Below are positions 1 to 11,419 of a DNA stretch of 64,000 nt, one piece after another; the stretch's first letter is position 1, and each line of letters begins with the position of its first letter. The stretch is from Brachypodium distachyon (Eukaryota > Streptophyta > Magnoliopsida > Poales > Poaceae), in NCBI RefSeq assembly GCF_000005505.3, contig NC_016131.3, forward strand, positions 53,305,355 through 53,369,354, written 5' to 3'. Position numbers and translations under genes: made by a program. The notes under the pieces were generated by a model that saw only the letters and a list, made by a program, of their open reading frames with translations, searched no databases and was not told the origin of the DNA.

Positions 1-944
1 GTTTCCTATTTAGTAGCTTCCAGTACAATCACATGCTAAATGGGCTCTGGCTTGATGGAGTAAGTCGTATGATCTTGGATCCGAGGTGACATCGGTATGT
101 AGCTGTGTAGGTTGGGGCACGTCCCTCAGGTGGTCTGGGTGATTACTTCTGAAGATTCTCGTGATCGATGCCGTTGCTACTCTACAAAGAGGACAGCAAG
201 GGATTAACACGTCGATTTCTTGTGGGGAATGTGTACAACCTCTGCAGAGTGTCAAACTAAGTACTTAACCGTGTCCCCGGTTACAGACAATTATGCGCAA
301 CCAGATCAGGAGCTGTAAGGAAAGTCTCACTCATTCCAATTTCTTAATAAAATGAACGGTTTGAACCTAGGTAGGAGCATTGATGTGTCTACTCAATGTC
401 CATTAGTTTAATAGGAGCATGGGTGTGTCTACCCCATGTCCAATAGTGATAAAACTATTTGTTTAAAAATGATAGGATGAAACATTGATGCTTTTATGCA
501 AATAGTCAAACCCCACCTAGCCAAAATATGCATGTACTTGGTAGGTCTTTTTATAACCTCTGGTGAACTTGCCAATACATTCAATGTATTGACCAAGTAG
601 TGGCTGCAATTAACAATGCAGGTGGATCAGACGACGAGTGAGGTTCGTCGTTGTTTATCTGGGTTACGAGCCTGCATTTAACACGCTCTCGCCTTGGAGT
701 AGTTGTGGCTCATTTGCTTCTACCTTTCCACTGCGTAGTTTTTGAAACTCTATTTTGATATGCTGACCCAAGAGGTCATGCAGAGTTGTAAGTACTCTTA
801 AATTCTGGATAAATGCGATGTAATAAAGTACTTTGACCTTTGTATCTCGATATTACATCTTGAAACTGTGTGTGCTAGTGAGTCGATCCAGGGACTAGCA
901 CTATAAGCACAGAGATCGAACCCTGTACGGGGGCGGTCGCTTCA
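1..944 (+). mobile_element. LTR (3' end) of an LTR retrotransposon inserted into the integrase of the host gypsy element
   Basis: Non-coding sequence that ends abruptly at 944 with ...GCTTCA, after which integrase codons of the minus-strand host element begin in frame (reading [11 protein letters not shown] toward lower coordinates). The last 150 bases (motifs such as GTGCTAGTGAGTCGATCC and GGGGGCGGTCGC) look like the 3' end of grass gypsy LTRs, and AATAAA-like signals lie near 343 and 831. No long ORF exists. The other end of this element is outside the window, so I cannot say whether it is a solo LTR or a complete element. Orientation is inferred from the LTR-end look only. Confidence 0.5.
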
Positions 945-1890
945 GATGGTAAGGGCAATAAATCAATAGGTGCACGAGGAACAAAACCATACACAATCTC
1001 AAAAGGGCACTTCTTAGTGGTAGAATGCAGCGAACGATTATAAGCAAATTCAACATGAGGTAAACATTCTTCCCATAACTTTAAGTTCTTCTTTAAAATA
1101 GCCCGCAACATAGTAGACAAAGTTCTATTGACTACTTTAGTTTGCCCATCAGTTTGGGGGTGACTTGTAGTACTACACAACAACTTAGTCCCCAACTTAG
1201 CCCATAAACATCTCCATAAGTGGCTAAGAAACTTGGTGTAACAATCAGAAACAATAGTATTTGGTACACCATGTAAACAAACAATTTCATGACAGAACAA
1301 ATCAGCAACATGTGCAGCATCAGCACTCTTGTGATAAGGAATAAAATGTGCCATCTTCGAAAATCTATCCACAACAACAGAAATACTATCCCTCCCCTTC
1401 TGTGTACGAGGCAATCCCAAAACGAAGTCCATCGAAATATCCTAACATGGAACACTAGGAACAGGAAGAGGCATGTATAAACCATGTGGATTAAGGCGTG
1501 ACTTAGCTTTTTGACATGTCGTGCAGCGAGCAACGAATCTCTCCACATCCCTACGCATCCGCGGCCAAAAGAAGTGGGTAGCAAGTATGTCCTCCGTCTT
1601 CTTTACACCAAAGCGTCCCATTAAACCTCCACCTTGCGCCTCCTGCAACAACGAAAGACAAACGGAACTATCCAGAATACATAGTTTGTTAGCACGGAAC
1701 ACAAATCCATCATTGAGGACGAATTTGTTCCAGATTTTTCCTTCTTTACACTGCTGCAAAACCTCTTTAAAGTCAGCATCAAGCGCATATTGTTGTTTAA
1801 TGGTTTCCAATCCAAAAAATTCTGAAATCAAGCTGAGATAGCATGGTATAACGTCATGACAAAGCATCTGCGATAACATTATCTTTACCC
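945..1890 (-). pseudogene. Integrase part of the host gypsy element (truncated)
   Basis: Minus-strand frames 1442-1890 and 875-1432 together give the end of the RNase H linker (IADALS, then a stop), the HHCC zinc-binding region (CTTCQKAKS), and the catalytic core with MDFVLGLP, the second aspartate in VSDCYTKF and [15 protein letters not shown]. The usual SDRDTKF is altered to SDCYTKF. The C-terminal domain is missing because another element's LTR begins after PLPSE near 944. The frame changes near 1440. It is an inactive relic. Confidence 0.85.
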
Positions 1891-1892
1891 TT
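1888..1892. repeat. 5-bp target site duplication CCCTT (left copy)
   Basis: CCCTT at 1888-1892 is repeated at 11415-11419 on the other side of the nested Tat element. Removing the element plus one copy rejoins the host pol frame as HKKG followed by KDNVIADALS, which proves the insertion point. Confidence 0.85.
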
Positions 1893-2090
1893 TGTCGGAG
1901 CACGGTTCTCCGGCACCGGGGATGCCGAGCACCCCCTTTTTGGTTCGGTGGAGGGCGAGGCGATCGCTCCGGTGATCGCCGGTGTGACGATAGACACGAA
2001 GTGCGGACACGCGAATTTACCCAGGTTCGGGCCACCCGGAGGTGTAACACCCTATGTCCTGCTTTTTGTTGTATTCAAGATTGCGTATGT
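1893..2090 (-). repeat. Truncated 3' LTR of the Tat element
   Basis: It matches 10582-10779 base for base except for about six substitutions, then identity stops after GCGTATGT at 2090. The 5' LTR is 833 bases long, so about 635 bases of this copy, the polypurine tract and probably the N-terminal part of the antisense ORF have been deleted. Confidence 0.85.
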
Positions 2091-4876
2091 GCTGGTCTTG
2101 GCTCTTGCCACCAAGCACAACGAGTACGGGCCGACGCGGATTCTCCCCGTCGGCGCGGAGCGCGACCAACAGTACTTCCGGATCTTCGGGAGATTCATCC
2201 TAGCCGGGTTCGTGCCGCCGCACTCTTTTTTCTTTCAGCCATCATGGAGACCTAGGGAGCAGCCTTGATCTTGAGCTTGAGCTTTAGCTTCACCGGGAGG
2301 CGCGTGGATGTACATCAGGTCCAGCGACCGGACCCGGCTGCAACGCACAGACCTCCTCCTGGAGGAAGTGCAATTCTGGGTGAAGGGCATCACCGGCGAG
2401 GACGAAGCCTACCGACTGCCCCCGCTCCACATCGGGATCCCGAACCCGGGAGCCCGGGATCTCCCACTCTGTGACGAGTGGGGGATCGTGGAGGACCCCT
2501 CGGCGCAACCCTCCCCCCCCCCCCCCCCAAGCCCCGCAGGGGCAAGGAGCCGGCCGCCGACTTGGGGAAGGGGGGCCAAGGCCTGGCCTCGGACTCCGAC
2601 GACTCCTCGCTAGGCGTCGGAGGAGACCTCAGCGATGACAGCGATGACGACGCATCCCCGCAGCCAGCGGGGTCGCGCCGGAGGAGGACGACGAGGAAGA
2701 CGACGTCCCCCTGGTGAGGCGGTCTGCGGCGGAGCAGGCGAGCAGGCAGGAGGCCAGCCCGCAGCCTCAAGAGCCTCACGGTGACGTGGGGGCTGGGGCC
2801 TCCGGAGGCAGCGATGCGGCTACAACAGCCGCCCTGACTACCCCGGCGGCCCTGCCAGTCCCACCCGTGCGGAGCGGCCCCCCGGCGAGGAGCATCCTGG
2901 TGCTCAAGCTCAAACCGGCGGGGTGAGCTCAACGTTGTCTAGAACACTTTAGCTTTCGTGAATTTTTACATGTCTGACTAACTTGCCTTTGCGTTTTCCA
3001 GTTCTTCGAGGAAGAGGGGGCAGACCAGCACGTTGTCGGCAGCCCCGACCAAGAAGCCCCGCCCGGCATCGGGCGGTGGCGACCGAGATGCCGCTGACGC
3101 GGCTGTTGTGACGGCGGCAGCTGCCGCTGGGGACTCGAGGGTCCCCGATTCGAGCTCGCAGGGCACCGGCCCGGCAGGTACGTGCGAGTTCGAACATTTC
3201 TTTTACCCATCCGCGCCATCTCCCATACTTGACGCAGGTGCTCTTTGTGCAGTTGCCGGGGATGCTCTGGCTGCGCCCGAGCCCACCGAGGTGCGGGTAA
3301 TCGACCTCACCGGCGAGGTCGATGACGACGCTCCGGCGGAGGTTGTCTCCGTCGGATCCCTTCAGCAATCGGCCAAGGCGCCTACCGGGGACGCGACTAC
3401 TGCCGCAGGCGACGCCATGCAGGGGGCGCCATCTGTGGCAGGTGACATGGAGCAGCGTCCGCCAGCCGAAGCAGGCGGCGGTGCTCTGCAGAAGCCCCCG
3501 AGCCCCCAGCCAGCCCAGTTGGACGGGAAAGGAGCAGCAGGGCTTGGCCAGGCCGGGGGCGCGTCGTCAAATCCCGACGCGCCCTCGGGATCACAGACGG
3601 TTGCGCGGGGTCCTCCTCCTCCGCTGGAGCCGCCTTCAGCCTGGGAGCAGGGGAGCTCGTCGGGCGGACATGGGGTCGGATTACTTTCGACCCCAGCCTG
3701 TTCCAGCAGGGACACCAAGTGATCGACAACATCCAGCAGCAGCAGCGGATGTTCGTCGATCTCTTCAACGACGCGCAATAGCACCACGCCCGCGTGGTAG
3801 CGGAACTGGGCGCGGTGCAACGGGAGGCAGAGGAGCAGCGCACCGAGCTCCAGCGGCTCCGGGAGGAGCTCCAGCAGGCGTGGCAAGCTGGGGCAACGCC
3901 TGCTGTGCAAGGGGTGCCGGAGGCGGAAGTCCTCCAATAGCTGTGGGATCTCCAGCAAGAGCACCAGCGGGAGCTCGAGCTGGGGAAGGCCACACACGCC
4001 AAGAGCGAGGAGGAGCACCAGGCGGCTCTGGACTCGTTCCAAGGGCATCTCAGGGAGAAGACGGACTTACTGTCCGACTACTCCCTGGAGATCCAACGCC
4101 TCCACCGCGAGGTCGGAGAGCTGGAGACGGCGGCTGCAACGGCAGCCGAAGCCTCAGCGCGCCGGGAAAAGGAGCCGCAGGACCAGGCTCGCTCCAGGGA
4201 GCGTGAGCTTGTGGGGCAGCTCAAGGCCGCCCAAGATGCCAGCTCGTCCCTTCAGGGCGAGCTTGACATGGTGTGGCAGGAACTCCGGCTAGTCGATGAC
4301 GACAACACCAAGAAAGTGTCCGAGATCGGCAGGCTGAAGTCTGAGTGCCGCGAACACAAGCTGCAGGCCTGGGAGGCTCGCGATGCATGCACCGAGCTGC
4401 GGGCTCGCAGGACAGGGGAGGTGACCAGGCTGAAGAAGCTGGCGGACTCGGCTGTGGAGGCGCTGCAGGGGTTCGACATCCCGGTGGCTTCCTTCGACGG
4501 GGCGAACATGGGCAGCTTCACGTCCTTCTTAGTAGACTTCGTCGGCCGGCTGAGCGGCCTGCAGAACCGCGTTACGGCCTTCGGGGACCGGCAAGTCGGT
4601 CTTGCAGCCGAGCAGGTCGCCGGGCAAATTCTCACCCGGGTCCACTCCGCCCACCCCGACTTCCCATTCAAGTCGGTCTTCGATGCCTGGTCGGACGAGG
4701 AAGGGGCCAAGACCCACCAGGAAGTAGTGCAGGGCGTTGTGGACGAGATGGTGGCGCGGATGCAGGGCAAGGTCGATGAAGCCAAAGCCGCCGACGAGGA
4801 GGTTGCCGGAGAAGCCCCCGATGCCGAGGATGCACCTTTCACCGATGCAGCCGCCCCGGGAGCACCTCCTACATGA
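2091..4876 (+). pseudogene. Antisense ORF of the Tat element, spliced-looking, coiled-coil C-terminus
   Basis: Plus-strand coding runs opposite to gag-pol. Pieces: 2308-2510 (LLLEEVQFWVKGI, PPLHIGIPNPGARDLPLCDEWG), then after a frame break in the C-run at 2514-2528 an acidic stretch (SDSDDSSLGVGG), then 2700-2926 ending ILVLKLKPAG. A GT donor at 2924-2926 and a TTTTCCAG acceptor at about 3000 suggest an intron. A second likely intron is 3177-3237 (GGCAG|GTACGT ... GACGCAG). The C-terminal part (4211-4876, 221 codons plus upstream sequence with in-frame stops near 3778 and 3938) is a long heptad-rich coiled coil. Grass proteins of this kind are annotated as 'putative gypsy type transposon' (Pfam Transposase_28). 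The N-terminal domain itself appears to be deleted here. Function is unknown. Confidence 0.65.
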
Positions 4877-6381
4877 TTTCCTGTTGTTGTTTTTTCTACA
4901 AGTGGCGCATGGCACCTTAGAACTTTTTATGTTAGCTTTCCCTTATCATTACAAGTGTTATTTGTTAACTCGTTTGATCAAGCTTTAATATATCCAATGC
5001 TACTTTTACTTGCTTCTTTGTCTAAGACTAGCCTGCCAGGGAGGCGCTCTATCCTTCTCGTGCTTTAGCCTTGCGTATCCAGGGACTCGCCAAGTACATG
5101 CTTGCCAGACTAGGGACCCGGGACGGACCGCGGTGCCAACCTAGTACCAAACAGCAGCGGCTAGTCACTCCGCCTACGAGTTAACTACTCCAGCGCGCAT
5201 GCCTCCGGGACGGACCCGCGAGCCACGTGTGGGGGGGCGTCCTCACCCTGCAAGCGTCCTTCCTACGCTCCGGCAACACGGGGACCAAGCTTACCTCAGC
5301 AAACCAGCGTTACTAAAGGAACAGCTAAGGAACCAAAACAAAGTACTTAGCTTTTTGCTCTCTTTGGTCTTGTAGCACCTTGTTGAGAGCCGTGGCAAGG
5401 ACGCTGTGGCCGTGCACCCTCCAGTGGCATGCACCCCCACAACGTCTTCGCGATGCCCCTCGCCCACGACACCGCCATTTCTGGTGTCGTTCCATAAGAG
5501 ATGTGGCAGGGCCGCGATGGTGGGAACACCCTCAGCGACAAGCACAGAGGGATGCACCACCATCGCCTTTCTGCGACATATCTTGCTTTCTTGCCCGTTG
5601 CTGGTGTTACACTTGCCCCGGTCTCTTTAAACAGCCGAAGCGCTGCCCTTGCCTCCACACGCACGGGACCACCAGTCGCCGCGTGGAGGCACTGGCCCTG
5701 TCTCAGTTTCCTGCATCAAGCCTCGAAGTAATTGCCATATCTTTACAACTTACTAGCAAGACGACGACACCCGTGAGAACCCCACGAGCATCATAGTGTG
5801 CCTTTGCCTCATCTTTACCCTGCATGTCAGATTCCTGTAGTGCCCAAGGTGCATAGCAAAAATTTCAAAATGCACGAAAAAAACAGTTCAAACTGGATAA
5901 CCTCCTGCCTCCCAACCCCCGAGCACAGAAGAGTCGACCTCAGACTTGGGTGTGAGCAACTTGATATCCCCATGGTGCCTTGCTGGCACGTAGCACGTTG
6001 CGGACGGGTCCGGCAACTGCTAGGCCTCATTCCGGGACGTCCCGGCAACGAGCTTGGTTTTCGGGGTTCCGGCAGCCCCCTGCTCACAGCCAAGGACGAG
6101 GAGACAGTTCTGTGCACCTAGAGCAGGAGACAAGCACTCATATATAGCAAAGCACAACATTCATTGAAGCAACACTTATCTTTATTCAACTTTGTGCTAG
6201 CCGATTACAATCGGGACTTGCCCGGCTACACTAGCTTAAAGAGGCACGCTGCCGCAGCGTCACCAGTGGGTAAGGCGCCACCGTTTCACGGGTAGAACTT
6301 GCGCAGGTGCTCAATGTTCCAACTATTGGGCACCGGCAAGTCTTCTTCAGTTTCCAGCTGGACAGCCCCCGGTCTGGTCAC
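4877..6381. other. Spacer of the Tat element between antisense ORF and integrase
   Basis: No convincing coding sequence is seen on either strand; the reported ORFs here are short and low in complexity. The two genes converge on this spacer (antisense ORF ending 4876 on +, integrase ending about 6382 on -), so it should hold the polyadenylation signals of the antisense transcript. Confidence 0.5.
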
Positions 6382-9032
6382 CTACACTACCCGGAAAGAG
6401 CCTTTCCAGATTGGAGTCAACTTGTTCCCGGCCTTCGTTCCTTGTTTCCGACGCAGGACGAGGTCTCCAACCTCGAGCCCCCGAGGACGGACTCTCCTGT
6501 CGTGATAACGACGGAGCCCTAGCTGGTAGCCTGCAGCTCGCACAGCAGCCCGGCATCGAATCTCCTCGATGAAGGTAAGGTCGTCAATCCTCTGCATGTG
6601 TTGGCTCTTGTCGCCGTACGCGCGTACCCGAGGTGACCCATACTTGAGCTCGAGGGGCAGCACAGCTTCTGCCCCGTAGACGAGGGAAAACGGAGTTTGA
6701 CCCGTCGCCCGACTTGGTGTGGTCCGTAGCGACCACAGCACGGGCTGGAGTTCTTCAAACCTGTGTTTCCCGTGGCCCTTGAGCTTGTCAAAGGTTCTCG
6801 TCTTGAGCCCCCGCAGCACCTTTGCGTTGGCTCGCTCAACTTGCCCATTGCTCCTTGGATGAGCAACAGAATCAAAGTGAATCTTAGTGCCCATGTCCTC
6901 GCAATAAGCTTGGACACCGCACTAGTGAATTGCGTGCCGTTGTCGGTGATGATGCCGTTAGGCACACCAAACCGGCACACAATGCCTTTGAAAAACTTGA
7001 TGGCCGCCTGCGCCATGACGGCTCGGACAGGCTCCACCTCAATCCACTTCGAGAACTTGTTGATGGCCACGAGCAAGTACTCGTAGCCGCCAACTGCTCT
7101 CGGCAACTTGCCGACGATGTCTAGCCCCCGGACCGCGAACGGCCACGAGGACGGGATAACTTGCAGGGCTTGTGCCAGCTGGTTACTCTTCTTGGCGTGA
7201 AACTGGCATGCTTCACAGGTCTTGACTAGTTGTTTGGCATCGGCTAGTGCTGTCGGCCAGTAAAAGCCGTGCCGAAACGCTTTCCCAGCTAGTGCCCTGG
7301 AGGCCACATGGTGCGAGCATGTGCCTCGATGTATATCCTCCAACAACGTGCGCTCTTCTTCCTGGAGCACGTAGAGGAGCATGACTCCATTAGGACGCCT
7401 CCGGTAGAGTTCTCCGTCCACCAGGGCGTACATCTTAGCTTGCCGGGCTACTCGCTCCGCGGCAACGTCTTCCTCCGGGAGGGTCCCATCCCTGAGGTAA
7501 CGAATAATATCCGTCCTCCAGGGTGGTGGTTCCCGGCTAGTGTATGCCAGCAACTTGGCGGCATGGTCCCCCGCAGCTGCAGGGTCACCTTGAGTTGCCG
7601 GAGGGGCTTCCCCGACAACTGTCTCGACGGAGGACTTTGAATACCTCCGCACGAACACCGCAGGAGGCACCTTGCTATGTTCCGCTGCCCATTTGGATAG
7701 TTCATCCGCAACAAAGTTGTCCTTGTGCTTCACGTGCTCAAACCAAAGTCCCTTGAACCTGGACTCCACTTTTCGCACTTCCCCCACGTATGGTGCCATC
7801 TGGGGGCAGTCGTAGTCCTTATTCACCTGGTTGATCACGAGTTGGGAGTCCCCGCGAACAACCAAGCTCTTGATGTCGAGGGCGATCGCCTCGCACAGTC
7901 TGGCAAGCAGTCCCTCATACTCTGCTGTGCTGTTGGTGGAGTTGGCGAAGTCGAGCTATATGACGAACTTAAGTTGGTCTCCGGTGGGCGACTCGATCAC
8001 TACTCCGGCACCGGCGCCTTGCAAGCAGAAGGCGCCGTCGAAGTACATGACCTAGTACCCTTCGTCTAATCTGCCGGGAAGGCTCGCTTCTAGCTCTTCT
8101 TCCTCTATGCCCGTCGATGTCCACTCTGCGACGAAGTCGGCGAGAGTGGCGCTCTTGATGCTCTTGGTGTTTGCGAAACGCAGCCCGAATTCCGCTAGCT
8201 CCATCCTCTACTCGACCACCCTCCCGGTGGCTTCATGGTTGGTGAGGGCCCTCTCTAGGCAGAATCCCGACACCACCGTGATGCTGTGCGCCTGAAGAAA
8301 GTAATGGCGTAGCTTCCTTGAAGCGAGCAGGATCCCAAGCAGAAGCTTCTGGACCTGCGGGTACAGTACCCGGGCATCACACAGCACTGTGCTGATGAAA
8401 TACACGGGGTGCTGCACTAGCCGCTTGCGGGGGGCAGCCTGCATGGGCTGTCCCTTGGATTCAGGGGCAGAGGCGGTAGCCGAGGGTCCTTCAGCTCGAC
8501 GGGAGCCCCCGACCCTTCTGTCCCAGCCCCCGGGACTTGCTCTTCCCTCTCGGCAATGAGCACGGAGCTCACTACCTGGTCCGTTGCTGCCTCGGGAGAG
8601 TACGCCATATGTTGACGGCATCTTCATCACGCCATAGGCGCAATGGGTTGCCACCATGAACTTGATCAGCGCTGGCCGACCAATGATCCCGTTGTACGGC
8701 AACGGGGTGTGAGCTACATCGAAAAAGATGTGCTCAGTCCGGAACGCTTCCCAGGAACCGAAGGTCACCGGGAGCGTGATTCGCCCCATGGGTTGCACCA
8801 CTCCGGGGTTGATCCCTCGGAACGGGTCAGTGGGCTTCATCTGCTTCAGGGGCAGCTGAAGCTTCTCCACCAGCTTGGCGAACAGCAGGTTGAGGCTTGC
8901 CCCGCTCTCCACCAGTACCTTAGTCACCGTCACGTTGTTTATGATCGGTGACACCACGAGTGGGAGTACCCCTGACCCCAAGGACAGATCGGGTGATCGT
9001 CCGAGTTGAAGGTGATCGGCACGTGCGACCAC
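6382..9032 (-). pseudogene. Tat-element pol: protease, RNase H, integrase; reverse transcriptase deleted
   Basis: Starting at 9032 on the minus strand the protease is seen (VLVESGASLNLLF, where DSGAS is usual). Without any RT palm motif (no YxDD) the frame runs directly into the tether region VQKLLLGILLASRKLRHYF. RNase H follows with its acidic residues in YFDGA, TAEYEGLL and VRGDSQLV, broken by stops near 8206 and 7957. Integrase follows: zinc-binding region CEACQFHAKKS, then LDIVGKLP, ITDNGTQFTS, and after a frameshift near 6890 NGQVERANAKVL. The missing stretch corresponds to the complete RT domain. The remaining pol is therefore an internal-deletion derivative. Confidence 0.85.
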
Positions 9033-9229
9033 CTCAACGGCTCCTACGCCTCCACGCTGGGGAGGAGGGCGCAGACCTCACGCGTAAGCCGCTTCACGGC
9101 AGCATGAGATGTGAGAGCATATGCTCCCCCATGGATGCAGGTGACATCACGAGGCTCCTGGAAGCCAGGCTCGTCGGCGTCGTCGCTGCAGTCATCCTCG
9201 CGCTGTTCGGCGCGAGGCTTGTCGCGTCC

Positions 9230-10473
9230 TCAGGGAGGCCGGTCCTTGCCGCCGCGGGCTTGACCGCGACCCCCCGTGGGTTCTCCTCTGTCGCTGCTGG
9301 CTGCGCCCCGGCCTGCTCCGACGCGGGGGTTGTTCGGGCAGTCCCGGCCGAGAGAGGTGCCCGATGTCCCTGCAGTTGAAGCATGCCCCGGCAGCACGGC
9401 GCTCCTCGTGGCGCTACTCGCACTTCTCCTTGATGGTCTGGAGAGTGCGGCAGTCCTGCGCGTCGTGGGTGGCGTTGGTGTGAATGGGGCAGCGCGCGGC
9501 CACCGCCGGCTTGCTACCCGATGCTCCCGCCGACGCCGCCTTCTTGGTGGGCCTCTGGGAGCTCCCGGCTCCGCGGCAAGCACTTGCTTCCTGCCGTGTT
9601 TCCGGGAGCCCTTCTTCTCGGAACCGTCGGGTGGGTTTGCCGCCGCTTTGGCGGCAAGCTCGGGCGCCAAGCGCCCCTCCTCGGCCATCGCGCACTTGTG
9701 CGCAAGAGCGTAGAGATCCCTTCTGGTCTGGATCAAGTGCGTGTTCAGCTTCTCACACATCTTCGGGTCGCGGACGTTGATGGCGTGACGGTCGGTGACG
9801 AGTCCGAGTATCCTTCGGGATCCTCGCCTCCTTACCCTCCCGACGGGGCAGGGTGCTCTCCGTGCCCCGAGACGCGGGGCGCGTCTCCACGTCCCGGGTT
9901 CTGTCCTCGGCCCAAACCGGCCGGGCTGCCCTCGCCTTGCGGCTGCTGGGCAGCAAGCGCGAGGAGCGCGTCCAGCTCCGCGCTCCACGCGTCATGTGCC
10001 GGCGTGCCTTGCGGTGGCTCGTAGCGCACCATGACACGTGCGGCAATGATAGCTTCCGTTGGGGTCTGGGCGGGAGGCTGCCGGTTCTCCAACCGGCTAC
10101 CCTCCGCCCTTTCACCCAGTGCCCTCGGATGTGTGGGGTGAGACTCAATTGGTGTCGCACGCGACGCGCTGTGGTCGTGGCGCAGCTGTCGCTGTGCATC
10201 CTCAGCCCGCGAGTGGACTCGCTGGCTGGCGTGCGTGACATTGTGGTCGCTCGCGCGGCTGGCTCCGGCGCTAGGCGCCGCAGGCCCCCTCAGCCGGTTG
10301 TCCGCAGACGGCCGTGGAGGCGGAGGTGGCAGCTGCGACTGCTGCTGCTGCCGTGGAGGGGACCCCTGGTCCCCTTGTGCTTGCGATGCGCGCGCTGCGT
10401 CGTGGGATCGAGTGCGCATGGCGAGTGTGTTGCGCAAGTCGACCCAGGGCTCGTCTGCCCTCTTGGGCGGCAT
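9230..10473 (-). pseudogene. Tat-element gag, internally deleted and frameshifted
   Basis: The likely start is MPPKRADEPWVDL at 10473. A long low-complexity, Q/P/R-rich N-terminal region follows. The C-terminal end is recognisable as VRDPKMCEKLNTHLIQT...LYALAHKCAMAEEGRLAPE and, in another frame, RCPIHTNATHDAQDCRTLQ, both typical of the end of Tat gag. The conserved helical gag core that should lie between them is absent, which implies a deletion near 9830. At least two frame changes are needed to read it. Confidence 0.65.
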
Positions 10474-10561
10474 GGAGAGCTAGTCGTTGAGGATGTCGTA
10501 GACGAAGAAGCTGGTGTTGAAGACGATGACGCCGGCGGTCACCCGAAGCTCTCTACACGCC

Positions 10562-10579
10562 CCCCTACCTGGCGCGCCA
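10562..10579 (-). other. Primer binding site of the Tat element
   Basis: Directly beside the 5' LTR (two bases apart) the minus strand reads TGGCGCGCCAGGTAGGGG. The TGGCGC start is the usual one for PBSs in grass gypsy elements. I did not determine the tRNA it pairs with. Confidence 0.6.
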
Positions 10580-10581
10580 GA

Positions 10582-11414
10582 TGTCGGAGGACGGTTCTCC
10601 GGCACCGGGGATGCTGAGCACCCCCTTTTTGGTTCGATGGAGGGCGAGGCGATCGCTCCGGCGATCGCCGGCGTGACGATAGACACGAAGTGCGGACACG
10701 CGAATTTACCCAGGTTCGGGCCACCCGGAGGTGTAACACCCTATGTCCTGCTTTTTGTTGTATTCAATATTGCGTATGTCACTTACAAGGTGCCTCGGGG
10801 GTTCTTGGGGAGCTACTCGGCGATGGCTCAAACTAAGGCTGATCAGAACCCTTTGACCGATGGCATCGGTACTCCTTTTATAGACAAGGGGATACCACAG
10901 GTGCCAGTGCATGTAGCACGACACGTCTCCCAGACGCGTGTCGCAGCCACATGAAAAATACTCCCGCTGATCCACGCTGGACGCCATGCAGCGCCCGGTC
11001 CACTGTACACGGTAGAAAAAATGTTTCATAGAGTAGTCGCCCTAGCCTTGCTCGGCAAGACTAGGCCTACAGATAAGTCTCCAGTTAGTGCATTAAATGC
11101 ACTGCACCCGTCGTCTTGTCCTGTCTTCACTGTTCTGTGGACCCGCCTGCATGCCCGAGCATGGGTTGCTGGGGTGCCACTTCCCGGCTAGCGCACCCAG
11201 CTAGTTGCCGGGAGGCGTTTCTTCCGCTTCCCGAGATCGGGGTTCCTGGGAGCTTCTTATATTCTGGCCCTTAGCTTCACCTTCACCAAGGACCGTCTCC
11301 TTGAGGCAGGCTTCCCGGACTCATTGCTTCCTGGGAGGCCTTCCTGACAGGGCTTCGTCACTACCGACCCACGCGTCCCATATCAGTGGGACCCCGTGGG
11401 CCACTGGTACGACG
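10582..11414 (-). repeat. 5' LTR of the Tat element (complete, 833 bp)
   Basis: Begins TGTCGGAGGACGG beside the PBS and ends ...GTACGACG next to the CCCTT duplication. The expected terminal CA is changed to CG, a single transition on one strand. The first 198 bases match the truncated LTR at 1893-2090. Confidence 0.8.
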
Positions 11415-11419
11415 CCCTT
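11415..11419. repeat. 5-bp target site duplication CCCTT (right copy)
   Basis: Second copy of the target duplication at 1888-1892. The host pol frame (VIKHKKG on the minus strand) reads up to it. Confidence 0.85.

Larger units (their letters stand above)
1893..11414 (-). mobile_element. Nested defective Tat-lineage Ty3/gypsy retrotransposon with an antisense ORF
   Basis: The element is flanked by CCCTT duplications. Its LTRs share 198 bases (1893-2090 against 10582-10779) with about six substitutions and no gap, so it is young compared with its host. On the minus strand the order is 5' LTR, PBS, shortened gag, protease, RNase H, integrase, a spacer, an ORF on the opposite (+) strand, and the 3' LTR remnant. 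An extra antisense ORF downstream of pol is a known trait of the Tat lineage (Grande, RIRE2, Cinful relatives). Three deletions are visible: most of the 3' LTR, the reverse transcriptase, and the central gag domain. It could move only with proteins supplied from elsewhere. Confidence 0.85.

Noticed and set aside
3322..4206. 294-codon plus-strand ORF in the Tat element
   Set aside because: Arg/Pro/Gly-rich and out of frame with the coiled-coil antisense protein, which is the better reading.
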